64,000 bases of DNA from Ascochyta rabiei (GCF_004011695.2 NC_082414.1:744001-808000), one strand, 5' to 3'. Shown: positions 33,256 to 43,600, counted from the stretch's first letter. Numbers and translations: made by a program. The notes: generated from the letters alone by a model not told the origin.

Positions 33256-34775
33256 ATGTCGATAAGCAATCGTTTACCGTACGGCGTTGCCCGAGAGCAG
33301 GCCCTCATAGCTCAACAGAACAGAAACAACGCGCCCAGCAACTGGCCTGAGTCCTCTCGCTCCCCACCCACTTTCAAGGAAGGTGATCCGATACGGAAAA
33401 CTGATACACATCGCCCACAAGCAGGAGGTAAGTGCTTCGTCTGTAAGAGTAGGTGGGTGGAATCCTCACTGAGCATCCAGTCAACGCAGCAGTAAAACCC
33501 AAAGGAGTAAATGACCCGTTCGACGACTCACACAGCGTACACATCAAGGACACCAACTCGTTCACGTACTGGAAATGCCCGAGGTGTCAGTCGCAGCGGG
33601 TGAGGTCCCCAGAGCGGCTGATGAACCTGGCACGGACCGGTCGGTATTTCTTCGAATGCAGTGCCCCAAACTGCGGCACGGCGCTGGTAGTCATAAGGAG
33701 GAAAGACAGTGCCCTCGGTACGTCAAGTTGTGAACTCTGCCTGCTGCGTATGTTGACGAGTGTTGCAGATACTGTGGAAGAACTCCGAGAACCACTTGTT
33801 GAGGGCGAGCTTACGATCCATGGAAAGAACGAGGTTGTTCCTACGACCAAATTGCTCAAGAAGATGAAGAAGAAGAGGCGCATTACAAAGAAGCTTGAGA
33901 GAGTGAAGAAAGGCTGGGCGAAGAGCAAGCGCTTTGTTCGAGAGAAAGGCAAGGCTTTCGTAGGCACTCTCGGTTGGTTGAATAGACCCACGGCCGACTC
34001 GGATACCAGCGAGTCTGTTAAAGTGGTGACGGCACCGCTCAAGTCGGTCTCACAAGACCGACCAGATGTACCACCACCGTTGACACTCTCCACTCTCCAG
34101 CTCTCGAAACGAGTCAAGTCCGACACACGGCTTGCAAGTTCGACACCAGCAAGCCAACCTTTGCGAAGTGTGAGTGACGGGAGTGGTGGTAGCAGGAGGG
34201 ATCACCACCCTCAAGAGCCACCAGACTCGCAACGGTTCTCTCGGTCTTCGGACATTGATTCAGACCAGGCGTCGTTCGCTTCGAGAAGAACCGAAGAGAT
34301 GATGGAGGCCTCCGGACCCGCGCATTCGCTGAACGCCATTGTAGCAGGGCCGCCGAACGAGCTCATGCAACAGGCCAAAGAAAAAGGCAAGCGGCCAGTG
34401 AAGGCTACCGAGTTGTTCCTGCAGTGCCGCTTCTGTTCGGCGACATTTTCCGGCGATGATGCACTGCTACTACACGTCACGTCAAGCCACAGTGAGATGG
34501 GAGGCAAGCTGCCCGTTCAACCGTCGAGCACGGACTTGAGTCGAGGGGTTGGACGAAAGCCGTCTCAACAGGACAAGCGCAGTCTTTGCGAGGGAGAAGA
34601 GGAAGAAGAAGGACACGGAGAAGAGGACAGTGTTTACGATGATGACGAGGAGCTGTACCCGCAGTGCCAATACTGCCCACACACGTTCAACTCTGACACA
34701 GGACGTCTGAAGCACCAAGCAGAAGCGCACCCTGACGAAGTGGAGAGAGAGGTTTGGGCAGTGCGGACATTGTGA
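33256..34775 (+). CDS. Zinc-finger protein, apparently frameshifted before its last two fingers
   Basis: Three exons (33256-33427, 33490-33717, 33769-34775), introns 62 and 51 nt; 468 residues as read. Visible parts: a zinc-ribbon-like module (WKCPRCQSQRV ... FECSAPNCGTALVV); a Lys/Arg-rich helix (KLLKKMKKKRRITKKLERVK); a Ser/Pro-rich linker; C2H2 finger 1 at LQCRFCSATFSGDDALLLHV (TSSH follows); an acidic run; finger 2 at PQCQYCPHTFNSDTGRLKHQ (AEAH follows). The frame then ends at 34773-34775, yet the next frame over continues at once with two more fingers (CGHCEATFEREETRDGHVED and CRHCRAVFEAKTARDEHEQS) to a TAG at 34906-34908. A one-base frameshift or sequencing error near 34725-34750 is the simplest explanation; I saw no usable intron. 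Nuclear role inferred. Confidence 0.75.
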
Positions 34776-34908
34776 AGCTACGTTTGAGAGGGAGGAGACG
34801 CGCGATGGGCATGTGGAGGATGAGCATCCTTACTGCAGGCATTGCAGGGCGGTGTTCGAAGCGAAGACGGCCCGCGATGAGCATGAGCAGAGTGCGCATC
34901 CGCACTAG

Positions 34909-35257
34909 TAGAGGACGCCGTCGTTGGCTGCTGTTCGAGGGCATGCTGATTGAGAGCAAGCTGTCCGGCGAGCATTTGGGGGGGACTGTGGACGGTAGAG
35001 GACGTGGGGATCAGGTGGGATGGCTGTGTTCTCCAGGTTCAGTAGGTACTGAATGGTGCATGTTGTATCGCCAAATCATGCCATTGAAGGTGCTATGCTT
35101 GCACATCGAGGTGAAATTAAATGGACCGCTCTATCACTGTGTGTGTAGACAAAAGAATGCTCTCTCATGCCTTGAGCAATTGCTCTCTCGTCCCTGCCTC
35201 GTCCCTGCCTCGTCCACATGTCCTCTTCCCTTGGTTCATCTCCACGCGTCAGAGGCT
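34909..35257. other. Intergenic between convergent genes
   Basis: About 350 bp between the zinc-finger gene and the MPC2 stop. It contains a short pyrimidine-rich repeat near 35195-35215 (CTCGTCCCTGC repeated). No gene. Confidence 0.45.
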
Positions 35258-36837
35258 CTACGACAGCTTCTTCTCCGCCTTGGCAGCGGTGGCCTTGAGG
35301 TCCGTCTCCAGCTCCTTGCCCTCGGCCTTTGCCAAGTCGGTAGCCTTGACGCTCTGGTTGTAGCTGTAGATCCTGCCGACCTGGGTGGCGCCGACGCAGA
35401 ACAGGAGGGCGTTGACGGCGGCCAGGGCGACGTTCTTGGGGCGGATGACGAAGCACCAGCGGGTCCAGATGGCGCCTGTGCACATGAGGGCAAAGTTCTG
35501 GGTCAGCGAGAGCGACTCGGCGGGGCGCGAGAAGTCGGAGGCGCCGGCGGCGACCATGGCCCATTTCATGACGGGCGCCCTGGAGGGGGGGATGTGTTAG
35601 TGGGTGGCATGGCTGGGTGTATGCAGTGGTGGGTGTGGGTATTGCAATGGTGGGTGTGGGTGTTGCAGTGGTGGGTGTGGGTGTGTGCAGTGGTGGGTGT
35701 GGGTGAATGCAGTGGTGGGTGTGGGTGAATGCAGTGGTGGGTGTGGGTGAATGCAGTGGTGGGTGTGGGTGTTGCAATGGTGGGTGTGGGTGTTGCAGTG
35801 GTGGGTGTGGGTGTGTGCAGTGGTGGGTGTGGGTGAATGCAGTGGTGGGTGTGGGTGAATGCAGTGGTGGGTGTGGGTGAATGCAGTGGTGGGTGTGGGT
35901 GTTGCAATGGTGGGTGTGGGTGTTGCAGTGGTGGGTGTGGGTGTGTGCAGTGGTGGGTGTGGGTGAATGCAGTGGTGGGTGTGGGTGAATGCAGTGGTGG
36001 GTGTGGGTGAATGCAGTGGTGGGTGTGGGTGAATGCAGTGGTGGGTGTGGGTGTTGCAATGGTGGGTGTGGGTGTTGCAGTGGTGGGTGTGGGTGTGTGC
36101 AGTGGTGGGTGTGGGTGAATGCAGTGGTGGGTGTGGGTGAATGCAGTGGTGGGTGTGGGTGAATGCAGTGGTGGGTGTGGGTGTTGCAATGGTGGGTGTG
36201 GGTGTTGCAGTGGTGGGTGTGGGTGTGTGCAGTGGTGGGTGTGGGTGAATGCAGTGGTGGGTGTGGGTGAATGCAGTGGTGGGTGTGGGTGTTGCAATGG
36301 TGGGTGTGGGTGTTGCAATGGTGGGTGTGGGTGTTGCAGTGGTGGGTGTGGGTGTTGCAATGGTGGGTGTGGGTGTTGCAGTGGTGGGTGTGGGTGTGTG
36401 CAGTGGTGGGTGTGGGTGAATGCAGTGGTGGGTGTGGGTGAATGCAGTGGTGGGTGTGGGTGAATGCAGTGGTGGGTGTGGGTGTTGCAATGGTGGGTGT
36501 GGGTGTTGCAGTGGTGGGTGTGGGTGTGTGCAGTGGTGGGTGTGGGTGAATGCAGTGGTGGGTGTGGGTGTATGCAACGGTGGGTGTGGGTGTGTGCAAT
36601 GGTGGATGTGTGGCTGAAGGGAGAGCTTCAAGGCATCGCGGCCCCTTGGGCGTGGACAGCCATTGCACGGGCTACACACCAGAAGTGGACGGTCTTGGGG
36701 CCGACGGGCGACGCCCAGAACTTTGCGAAGCCGCTGGGCTCGGCGCCCGGTGCGGTCGAGGCATTGCGGCGGGCGTAGTACTGGCGGAAGTTTGTGCGGA
36801 AGGCGCTGAAGATGCGCGAGCCCGGGCGGAACGACAT
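35258..36837 (-). CDS. MPC2: Mitochondrial pyruvate carrier subunit 2
   Basis: Two exons, 36837-36680 and 35579-35258, joined over a 1100-nt intron (donor GTGTGT, acceptor CTCCAG); 159 residues. The join is certain because it restores the family block: exon 1 ends FAKFWASPVGPKTVHFW and exon 2 starts APVMKWAMVAAGASDFSRP, then the second hallmark SLTQNFALMCTGAIWTRWCF, VIRPKNVALAAVNALLFCVG and ATQVGRIY. MPC2-type proteins have three short membrane helices in the inner mitochondrial membrane and pair with MPC1 to import pyruvate. The first ~35 residues are Arg-rich and lack acids (MSFRPGSRIFSAFRTNFRQ), as expected for import. A charged C-terminal helix follows. Odd: the intron is almost entirely minisatellite, about 20 times longer than other introns here. 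Divergent from NDUFA2. Confidence 0.95.
35620..36606. repeat. Minisatellite of 21-22-bp units with 130-bp higher-order period, inside the MPC2 intron
   Basis: About 45 head-to-tail units on the plus strand share the core GTGGGTGTGGGTG followed by one of four endings: AATGCAGTG (A, 22 bp), TTGCAATG (B, 21), TTGCAGTG (C, 21) or TGTGCAGTG (D, 22). Units are ordered B-C-D-A-A-A, a 130-bp block that repeats with copy changes in A: blocks start at 35641, 35771 and 35901 (exact 130-bp steps), then about 36053 (one extra A), 36183 and 36291 (one A fewer), followed by a rearranged B-B-C-B-C-D. Edge units are diverged. The G-rich strand has GGG runs every 4-12 nt, so G-quadruplexes are possible. The transcribed (gene-sense) strand is the C/A-rich one. 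Confidence 0.97.
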
Positions 36838-37155
36838 GGCGGCTGGGTGGACCGTCGAGGGGGGCGTGGGAGCGGCGGTGGACGGTGGGCGGGGGGTGCG
36901 GGGGTTGTCGACGGTGAGGAAGTCGTTATCGTCGTCGTCGGCGTCGTCGTCGTCGTCGCGCTGCTCTGGTCGCGATCTCGGAAGCAGGAAGCTCACTCAG
37001 CATTTCGGATCGTGCTGGGTGCTGCTCCGATTGGTCCATTCCCCTTTCGGCATGGTCGAGTCGCGCGCTGGGAGAGCTTGACGAATGTCCGAAGACGGGC
37101 GACGGACGACGACGACACCCATTGAGACCCACACCGGCCGCTCACACACGACACC
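36838..37155. promoter_or_regulatory. Shared divergent promoter of MPC2 and NDUFA2
   Basis: 318 bp separate the two start codons, which face away from each other. Both genes encode inner-membrane mitochondrial proteins. The interval is GC-rich and includes a GTC-type trinucleotide tract (about 36918-36960, GTCGTCGTCGTCGTC). No TATA box or known binding site was recognised; the claim of a bidirectional promoter follows from geometry. Confidence 0.6.
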
Positions 37156-37611
37156 ATGGCCTCCAAGTATGCATTCAGTGCCGGCCTGAAGGAGCTGAGA
37201 TTCCTGTTCTGCCAGACGAGCGAGCACAGCGCCGCGACACGGTACAGACGCCCCCATCCACGGACAGCAGCACAATTCCTGCCATGAAGCGCATGAAGCA
37301 CACGAAGCGCAACAAACGAGGGTCGAGGGCGGGAAAGCAGCTGACGCGGCGCACAGGAACTTCCTCCAGCGCAGCTACCCCACCATGAAGAAGCACAACC
37401 CGCACACGCCCATCCTCATCCGCGAGGCCACCGGCATCGAGCCCACCCTCTACGCGAGATACAGTGCGCCTCCCTCCGCTCCACCATGCAGCACACGACT
37501 ACTAACACCCGCACAGACTACGGAAAGGAGAAGAAGGTCACACTGCGCGGTCTGGACGACAAGTCGATTGAGCAAAAGGTCACCGAGCTTGTGCACTCCG
37601 ACTCTGCATAA
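37156..37611 (+). CDS. NDUFA2: NADH:ubiquinone oxidoreductase subunit NDUFA2/B8 (10.5 kDa)
   Basis: Three exons (37156-37241, 37357-37463, 37517-37611), introns 115 and 53 nt; 95 residues, the family's normal size. Reads MASKYAFSAGLKELRFLFCQ then TSEHSAATRNFLQRSYPTMK, KHNPHTPILIREATGIEPTL, YARYNYGKEKKVTLRGLDDK and SIEQKVTELV. This is the thioredoxin-fold accessory subunit of the complex I matrix arm. As in other fungi, no long presequence is seen. Both introns are needed to keep this sequence continuous. It is divergent from MPC2 over 318 bp; its 3' flank carries a 26-bp tandem repeat. Confidence 0.97.
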
Positions 37612-37646
37612 CGGCGAGACAAGGTAAAACGCAGAGGGAGGAGGGC

Positions 37647-37743
37647 GAGCAGCCAAGAGGAAAGACTTGAAAGAGCAGCCAAGAGAAGACTCTCGAAAGA
37701 GCAGCCAAGAGAAAAGACTCGAAAGAGCAGCGGCAAATTCGAG
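37647..37743. repeat. 26-bp tandem repeat, three copies plus a partial one
   Basis: Units begin GAGCAGCCAAGAG and end with a variant of GACTCGAAA; the fourth, partial copy starts GAGCAGCGGC. Purine-rich on the plus strand, in the 3' flank of NDUFA2. It probably lies in the transcript's 3' UTR or just beyond. Confidence 0.85.
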
Positions 37744-37978
37744 CACACCCTAGTGCAGTGTACACGTGTATTATGACCAATGTACTGGTTCCACCACCCA
37801 CCCATCTACAGCGCTCTGCCTCTATTTGGCCACGTTCAACTGACGTGAAAGAGGCCGAAGGAGAATTGGATTCCACAGATACTCATGCCCGAACTGAATG
37901 CCTCTTCCTAAGCTGGTGCTTTCTCATCATTCCGGTTCTCGCTATCACCTCAAATCCGCCATCACCTGCTCCATCCAA

Positions 37979-38297
37979 CTCTTGCTGCTTCTACAACACA
38001 CAGGTATATATCTTAGATCTGCTATTACCTACTCCATCTTACTCTCTACTTCTATAATATATACATCTTGAATCTACTATCCTCTACTCCATCTACCTCT
38101 TTCTGCTTCTACAACACATACATGTATCTTAAATTTACTCCTATTTACTTTTTCTACCTTTCTCTGCTTCTATAATGTATATATCTTAAATCTACTCTTA
38201 TTTACCTTTTCTACCTCTCTCTGCTTCCATAATGTATGTGTCTTAAATCTACTATTACCTACCCTACCTAACTCTCTCTGCTTCTACAACACACACG
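37979..38297. repeat. Degenerate AT/CT-rich tandem repeat of ~57-62-bp units
   Basis: About five and a half diverged units, each recognisable by a CTCTCTGCTTCTA-like start (variants CTTTCTGCTTCTA, CTCTCTACTTCTA), a TATATATCTTAAATC-like middle and a TACCTACTCCATCTA-like end. Differences among units are mostly C/T, compatible with mutation by RIP or ordinary decay. No gene is inside. The surrounding 37612-38747 interval otherwise shows only the upstream region of the kinase gene. Confidence 0.8.
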
Positions 38298-38747
38298 CAC
38301 ACGCCTCAAATCCGCCAGTCTTGCTCAGAGTGGCTGCCGCTGTAGGCCATACCACTGAGACATTGTGAGCACGTCGTGTGCCGTTATACGCACATGTCAA
38401 GATGTGTGCTGATTGCGCTAAGACACTGTATAGAGGTACAATGTATATACGGACGCTGCATCTCCAGTTCACTGTACACCTCTCCAGCGCTGCCATGTAT
38501 AGACACAGTGTTTGCTTGCAACAGCACTCCTTCTGCAATCCTGGGTGTACAGCTACAAAACCTCCCCAAACGCTGGTCCTCTGCACGCCGATCAAACCAA
38601 ACCAACTCAAACCACACCAGAGAACAGACTGTGTCTGGTGTACATTCCTTTCTTCTCCTTCTTTCTCGTTTGAAACTGTATCTGGCGTACACTTCTTTGT
38701 TCTCTTTCCTACTCGTTTGCTTCTGCCGTGCCTCTACCCAGCCAGCC

Positions 38748-40058
38748 ATGGAAGCCCACGTTGAAGAAACAATCACCCAGCACCTCCAGGACTCGGAGGC
38801 CTTTGAGTGCTTCTTCGCCCTCGACAGCACGCTGGGCTCAGGCAGCGACGGCCAAGTCCTGGGCTACGAGCACCTCTCCACGCGTCAAATCATCGCAGTC
38901 AAGATCCCCCATGCGGACCGCTACTGGACGTCCGACGCCATCAAGAAGGAAGCCAAGGTCCTGGTCGATCTTGCAAAGTACGGTAGGCATCGGAACATAG
39001 CGCATATCCTTGCCTACCAGCCGGACTTTGGAGACACCTTCTGTCCCGCCATTTTCTCTGAATGCGCCGATTTTGGAAATCTCATCGACTACCGCGGCGC
39101 CTGGCGCGAGCAGGAGGGTATGTGTGGCCGGCCGTATGGGATTGCAGAAGCGACGGTGTGGAAGTTATTCAGAGACATGATTCTCGCGCTGGACCATCTG
39201 CACAACAAGTGCGGCTTCATCCACCGCGACGTCAAGTCGGACAACATCCTCGTCACCGCGCCACTGGGCTACAACGACGATGATTCGGTCCCCACAGTGC
39301 CCGTCTTCAAGCTCTGCGACTTCTCCCGCGCAATTCTCTATCCCTCCAAAGACGGTGAAATCCGCCCCTGGGCCGGCACACTCGACTACGCGCCCCCGCC
39401 CACGGAGCGCCACGAGAAGGAACCTGCGCGCCCGGCGGGCGATATGTGGTCTCTGGGCGCGACGCTGCAGGAATTCGCCCTGGGCATCTGCCCGCTGCAG
39501 TCGCGGAACGCCATGGTAGCCAAGCTGAACCGGCGCGAGCAACCCCATCCAAACCTCCACGGCGATGAAGAACTATGGGCGCAGAGCGTCTGGCGCGACA
39601 AGTTCTGCGCCACCTACCGCCCGCTGGACCTCCCAGCCAGCGAACTCATGCAGCGGTGGGACATCCCCAAACCCATATCTGCGAGCTTCAGGCCGTTCAG
39701 TGCTACGCTGAATGGGTGGTATGCGAAGCTGTGGGAGATGAATCGGCAACTGCGGGTTACTTCTCAGTCGCTGGTCAAGGATCTAGTCCCGCTCATCGAC
39801 GGGTACATCAGTGGAGAGGAGAAGAGGAAGAGGAAGAAAGACAAGGTGGGAGAGAAGATGCGCCATTCAGATAGCGTACTGGAAACGCAGACCGTGACGC
39901 TGCCAGTGACGCCGCCTCGAACTGATTCTGGTAATGAAGATGCCGCGCAGATTACTGCTGGCGCGCGGGAGATGGGTGGAATGCCTAGCTACGAGGGGAA
40001 TGACTATCCTCCGCTGTCGTCTCAAACTGCATCTGCCCATAAGGATGCTGTGCGCTAG
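38748..40058 (+). CDS. Protein kinase-like protein with altered DFG and APE motifs
   Basis: Intronless, 436 residues from the ATG at 38748 (CAGCCATGGAAG, strong context); the open frame upstream is not needed. Kinase landmarks: glycine loop LGSGSDGQV (29-37), ATP-anchoring Lys52 in IIAVKIP, catalytic loop FIHRDVKSDNILV (158-169, intact HRD and the metal-binding Asn), then DFS (191-193) instead of DFG, and APPPTE (215-220) in the APE position; DMWSLGATLQEFALG marks helix F. The C-terminal ~100 residues are a basic then Ser/Thr/Pro-rich tail (EEKRKRKKDK). Metal-binding Asp191 is kept, so activity is possible despite DFS. Relatives are common, poorly studied kinases of filamentous fungi. Substrate unknown. 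Confidence 0.9.
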   Translation: MEAHVEETITQHLQDSEAFECFFALDSTLGSGSDGQVLGYEHLSTRQIIAVKIPHADRYWTSDAIKKEAKVLVDLAKYGRHRNIAHILAYQPDFGDTFCPAIFSECADFGNLIDYRGAWREQEGMCGRPYGIAEATVWKLFRDMILALDHLHNKCGFIHRDVKSDNILVTAPLGYNDDDSVPTVPVFKLCDFSRAILYPSKDGEIRPWAGTLDYAPPPTERHEKEPARPAGDMWSLGATLQEFALGICPLQSRNAMVAKLNRREQPHPNLHGDEELWAQSVWRDKFCATYRPLDLPASELMQRWDIPKPISASFRPFSATLNGWYAKLWEMNRQLRVTSQSLVKDLVPLIDGYISGEEKRKRKKDKVGEKMRHSDSVLETQTVTLPVTPPRTDSGNEDAAQITAGAREMGGMPSYEGNDYPPLSSQTASAHKDAVR

Positions 40059-40205
40059 TCACACGTTACTGCTGGTTTAAGGAAGTCGTGGGAGGAGCGC
40101 AATAAGCCTAGCTACGAGATATCGACCATCACATACATAGACAAGTACTGGTAGGGACTATGATATGCACAACTGTGATTCGACCACTGAACATCCAGCT
40201 AGCTC

Positions 40206-40391
40206 ATGACCAATGATGCTGCCGTCGTCAGCGGCATCGTCGCTGGTGTCGCGACCGGCGCGACGGTCGCAGCCGTAGCACCGGGTCTCGTCAAGGCTGT
40301 GGTCGAGGGCAAGTCCAAGAACGAAGCGAGGGAGGCAAGAACCCAGGAATGGAGGAAGAAGACACTGCGAGGAGTAGAACGTCCAGGCTAA
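40206..40391 (+). CDS. Possible 61-residue protein with Gly/Ala-rich hydrophobic segment
   Basis: Short frame MTNDAAVVSGIVAGVATGAT continuing through VAAVAPGLVKAV to a charged tail KSKNEAREARTQEWRKK. The pattern of a small-residue membrane helix plus a basic amphipathic tail is plausible, but there is no family match and the frame is short. It lies between the kinase and the 3' end of elongation factor 3. Could be noise. Confidence 0.25.
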   Translation: MTNDAAVVSGIVAGVATGATVAAVAPGLVKAVVEGKSKNEAREARTQEWRKKTLRGVERPG

Positions 40392-40621
40392 ACAGGCCCG
40401 AAAGAGTCAAGGCAGCACGCACAACGAGAATGGGCGACATCACCTTATTAAGAAGGAAGGGGAAGGTGTAAAATATGCTTTTGGTCTGCCAAGTAAGATT
40501 GCCAACCCCGTGAGTCATGGTCTATAAGCGTGAGAAATGCAAACCCCCAGGATAAATCCTCTAAAACGCCAGACAATGCAAGAACAAAAGTCTAAGATAT
40601 CATGTCGTGACAACAAATCGT

Positions 40622-43600
40622 CTACTCGGCCTCGTCATCCGTATTAGGGGGCTGGGGAGTACCCTGGTTGATATGTTAGCATGCCGTACAAGACAGTGGG
40701 CGTAGAGTGACGTACCTTGGGGCTGTTGAGCCATTCAATGTATCTCAACCTGCGCCTGACCTCACGGTCCTTCTGCTGCTGGCGGGTCATCTTCTTCTTC
40801 TTCTTGGCCTTGAACTTCATGTCGTCCTTGTTGCCCTCGGTGTCAGATCCCATCGGTGTACCAGCAGAGCTGGGTGCGGCGGAGCTAACGTTGCTGCTAG
40901 CGACCGACGATCCAGGACGAGAGTCCTCGAAGCGGCCCATGTCGATAGCAAGGTGGCCCTTGTGCGCAACCTTGCCGTCAGCGACGTGCCATTGCTCGGG
41001 GCAGAGCGCACCGACAAACTCCTCGTTGTGGGAAATCATGATGACACCACCCTTGTATTCACGAATAGCGACGGCAAGACCACCGAGAGAGTCGCGGTCC
41101 AAGAAGTTGGTCGGCTCGTCGAGGACGAGAAGATGGGGGTTGTTCCACATGGCACCAGCAAGCACGACCTTGACCTTCTGACCTCCGGAGAGACCAGAGA
41201 TCTCGTTGTGGTTGGCGATCTCAGGGTCCATGCCCAAGTCCTCAAAGTGCTTGGAGATGACCTTGGGCTCGAGGACACGGTAACCGAGACCCTCACGGGA
41301 CGCCTCGTGGTCGTCGAATTCTTGAATCAGCTTCTGGAAACCCTTCTCCAACAGTGTCTCGCGTGAAATCATAGTGTTGAACTTGGGAAGCATGTGGAGC
41401 CACTTGACCTCGTACTGGAAGGTCTTCTTGTACTTCTGACGACCAATCAGTGCTTCAATCCTACGTGGGCCCTTGCCATCGCCAAGGTCGATGGGTGTTT
41501 CCATCTGCGCCTTGTCCTCTGCGGTAAGAACACGAGTCTGCTTCATCAGCACTTCGCGGTCGTCACCGTTGGCGTAGCGCCACTGGAGGTACTGGTTGGG
41601 TGTCTTCTCCAAGTGCATCTCAACGTGCTCGAGAGCGTGCTGCTTGATGTATCCAATACGCAGGTTAGGGTGCTTCTCCACCTTTCCGTCCTGGGGAACA
41701 ACCTCGCCGGTAAGGATCTTGATAAGGGTCGATTTACCGGCACCGTTGGCACCAATGATAGCGACTCGAGAGGAGAGCGACAAGTTGCAGGAGGCGTTGG
41801 AGAGGGACGGCTTGGAGGCGCCGGGGTATGTGAATGTGCAGTCGGTCATACGCAGAATGGAACGAGTGTTGGACTTGACACCAGTCAAGATACCGGGAGG
41901 AGGGAACTTGAACTGGACCTGCGAGGCAGAGAGAGTGTAGTAGCTCTTGCCTTCAGGCTTCTGCCTGACAAAGTCGGCAAGGTTACCCTTGTAGCAAACA
42001 AGCTTCTTCTGCTCGTAGTGGTAGATGTCTGTGCAGACAGCGTCGAGGAACCCAGAGTCGTGGGAGACGATCAAGCTGGTAATCTCGGTGTGGCTCTTGA
42101 GGTACTCCTGGAGCCAGGCAACGTTGGCGACATCCAAGTGGTTGGTAGGCTCGTCGAGCAGCAGAACGTCGGCACGCATAAGCATGGCGCGCGCCAAAGC
42201 AAGCTTCATCTTCCAACCTCCGGACAAAGAGCCAACCTTGTTGGACTGCCTGCCCTCGGGACCAGAAGTGAAGCCGACCTCTTCCAGAACTTCAGAGATA
42301 CGCTCCCTGGTCTCGTCCTTGAACCTGGGGTCGTTGACGATGTACTGGAGAATGGTGATCTCGGCGTCTTCACCCTGGTTGTGCTCGACGAAGCAGGTCT
42401 TGACCTCGTCCTGGGGAGGGAAGCCCTCGAGCTTGCCGTTGGCGATGCTGCGCATGAGCGTAGACTTTCCGGCACCGTTGCGACCGCAAAGACCGTAACG
42501 GTGGCCCTTGAGCAGGCGGAGGTTGGTGTGCGAGAGAAGCAACATACCACCGTATCCCAGGGAGAAGGTGGCGTTGACAATCTCGGTCTCTCCGTCGTCC
42601 TCGACGACGGGCTGGCCAAACTTGCGGTGGTCCTCGTCGATGTAGAACTGAGAGACGGCCTCGGAGACCTTGTCGGCGTCTCCAGCGTTCATCAGCGGCT
42701 GGAGGTAAGGACCGACAAGCGACGAGATGCGCTTGATCTCGCGCTCGAAAATGTCTTCGGCGATCATCTCCGAGATGTAGCCCTTGGCAATGGCCCAAAG
42801 CTCAGCATCACCGGGGAAGTTCTGCATGCCGCCGACGCTGCTGATGTGCTTGTCAAGAACCTGGGCAATCTCTGCGGGCGAGACACGGGCCAGGGCACCG
42901 TGCTCGACGTTTCCGTCCTTGTCTGCCATGGCGTCGTCGATGACAGCCAGCGCGCGACCACCAATCTCACGGACTTCGGGCATGGAGGCGCGGTCGAGGA
43001 CGGCCTTGACGCCAGGCCTCAGCTTGGGCAGGAAAGCACGAGCCTCGATGGGGTCGTGGACGAGCTTGGTCAAGTTCTCGACGACGACTACGGTCTGGCG
43101 AGTGACTTCCTGGGTTGTGTTGGGGTTGTTCAGGGAGCGCTCGAGCAGAGGCGTGACCATGGCGAGGACAGGAGAAGTGACAATGGCAACAAAGGTGGTC
43201 TGCGACAGGGCGTGGATGGCCTTCTGCAGACTCTGTGTGGAGGGGTCCTCGATGGCCTTGACGAGGAGGGGTATCCGGGGGGCGATGTCGTCGTTCTGGA
43301 GGAGGGTGGTGAGGCTGTTCATTGTCTTGTTTGCCTGCTTTGCGACCTGTGGAGTGTGGTTAGCAAGAGGGGTTCAGGGCATCTTCAGAGGTGTACCAAC
43401 CTCGGACTTGAGGTCGTGCATGCTGCCCTCGACGATGGGGATGAGGCGCTCGAGCTTCTTGCCCATGGCCTCGCGGAGAACGTCCTTCTCCTTCTCGACC
43501 TCGAGGCTCTCCATGCCCATCTTGGCCTTTTCGGCCATGCGGCCGATCAGCTCGAGCGCGCCGACGGCGCCTTGCCACTTGCCAGACTTCTTTCCGAGGT

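Noticed and set aside
35620..36606. CRISPR-like array
   Set aside because: Units are contiguous with no unique spacers, and the organism is a eukaryote.
35076..36679. Long minus-strand open frames (up to 530 codons) encoding His/Pro/Thr repeats across the minisatellite
   Set aside because: All three frames stay open because the repeat lacks stop triplets; the period (130 bp) shifts frame, and MPC2 exons on both sides show this is an intron.
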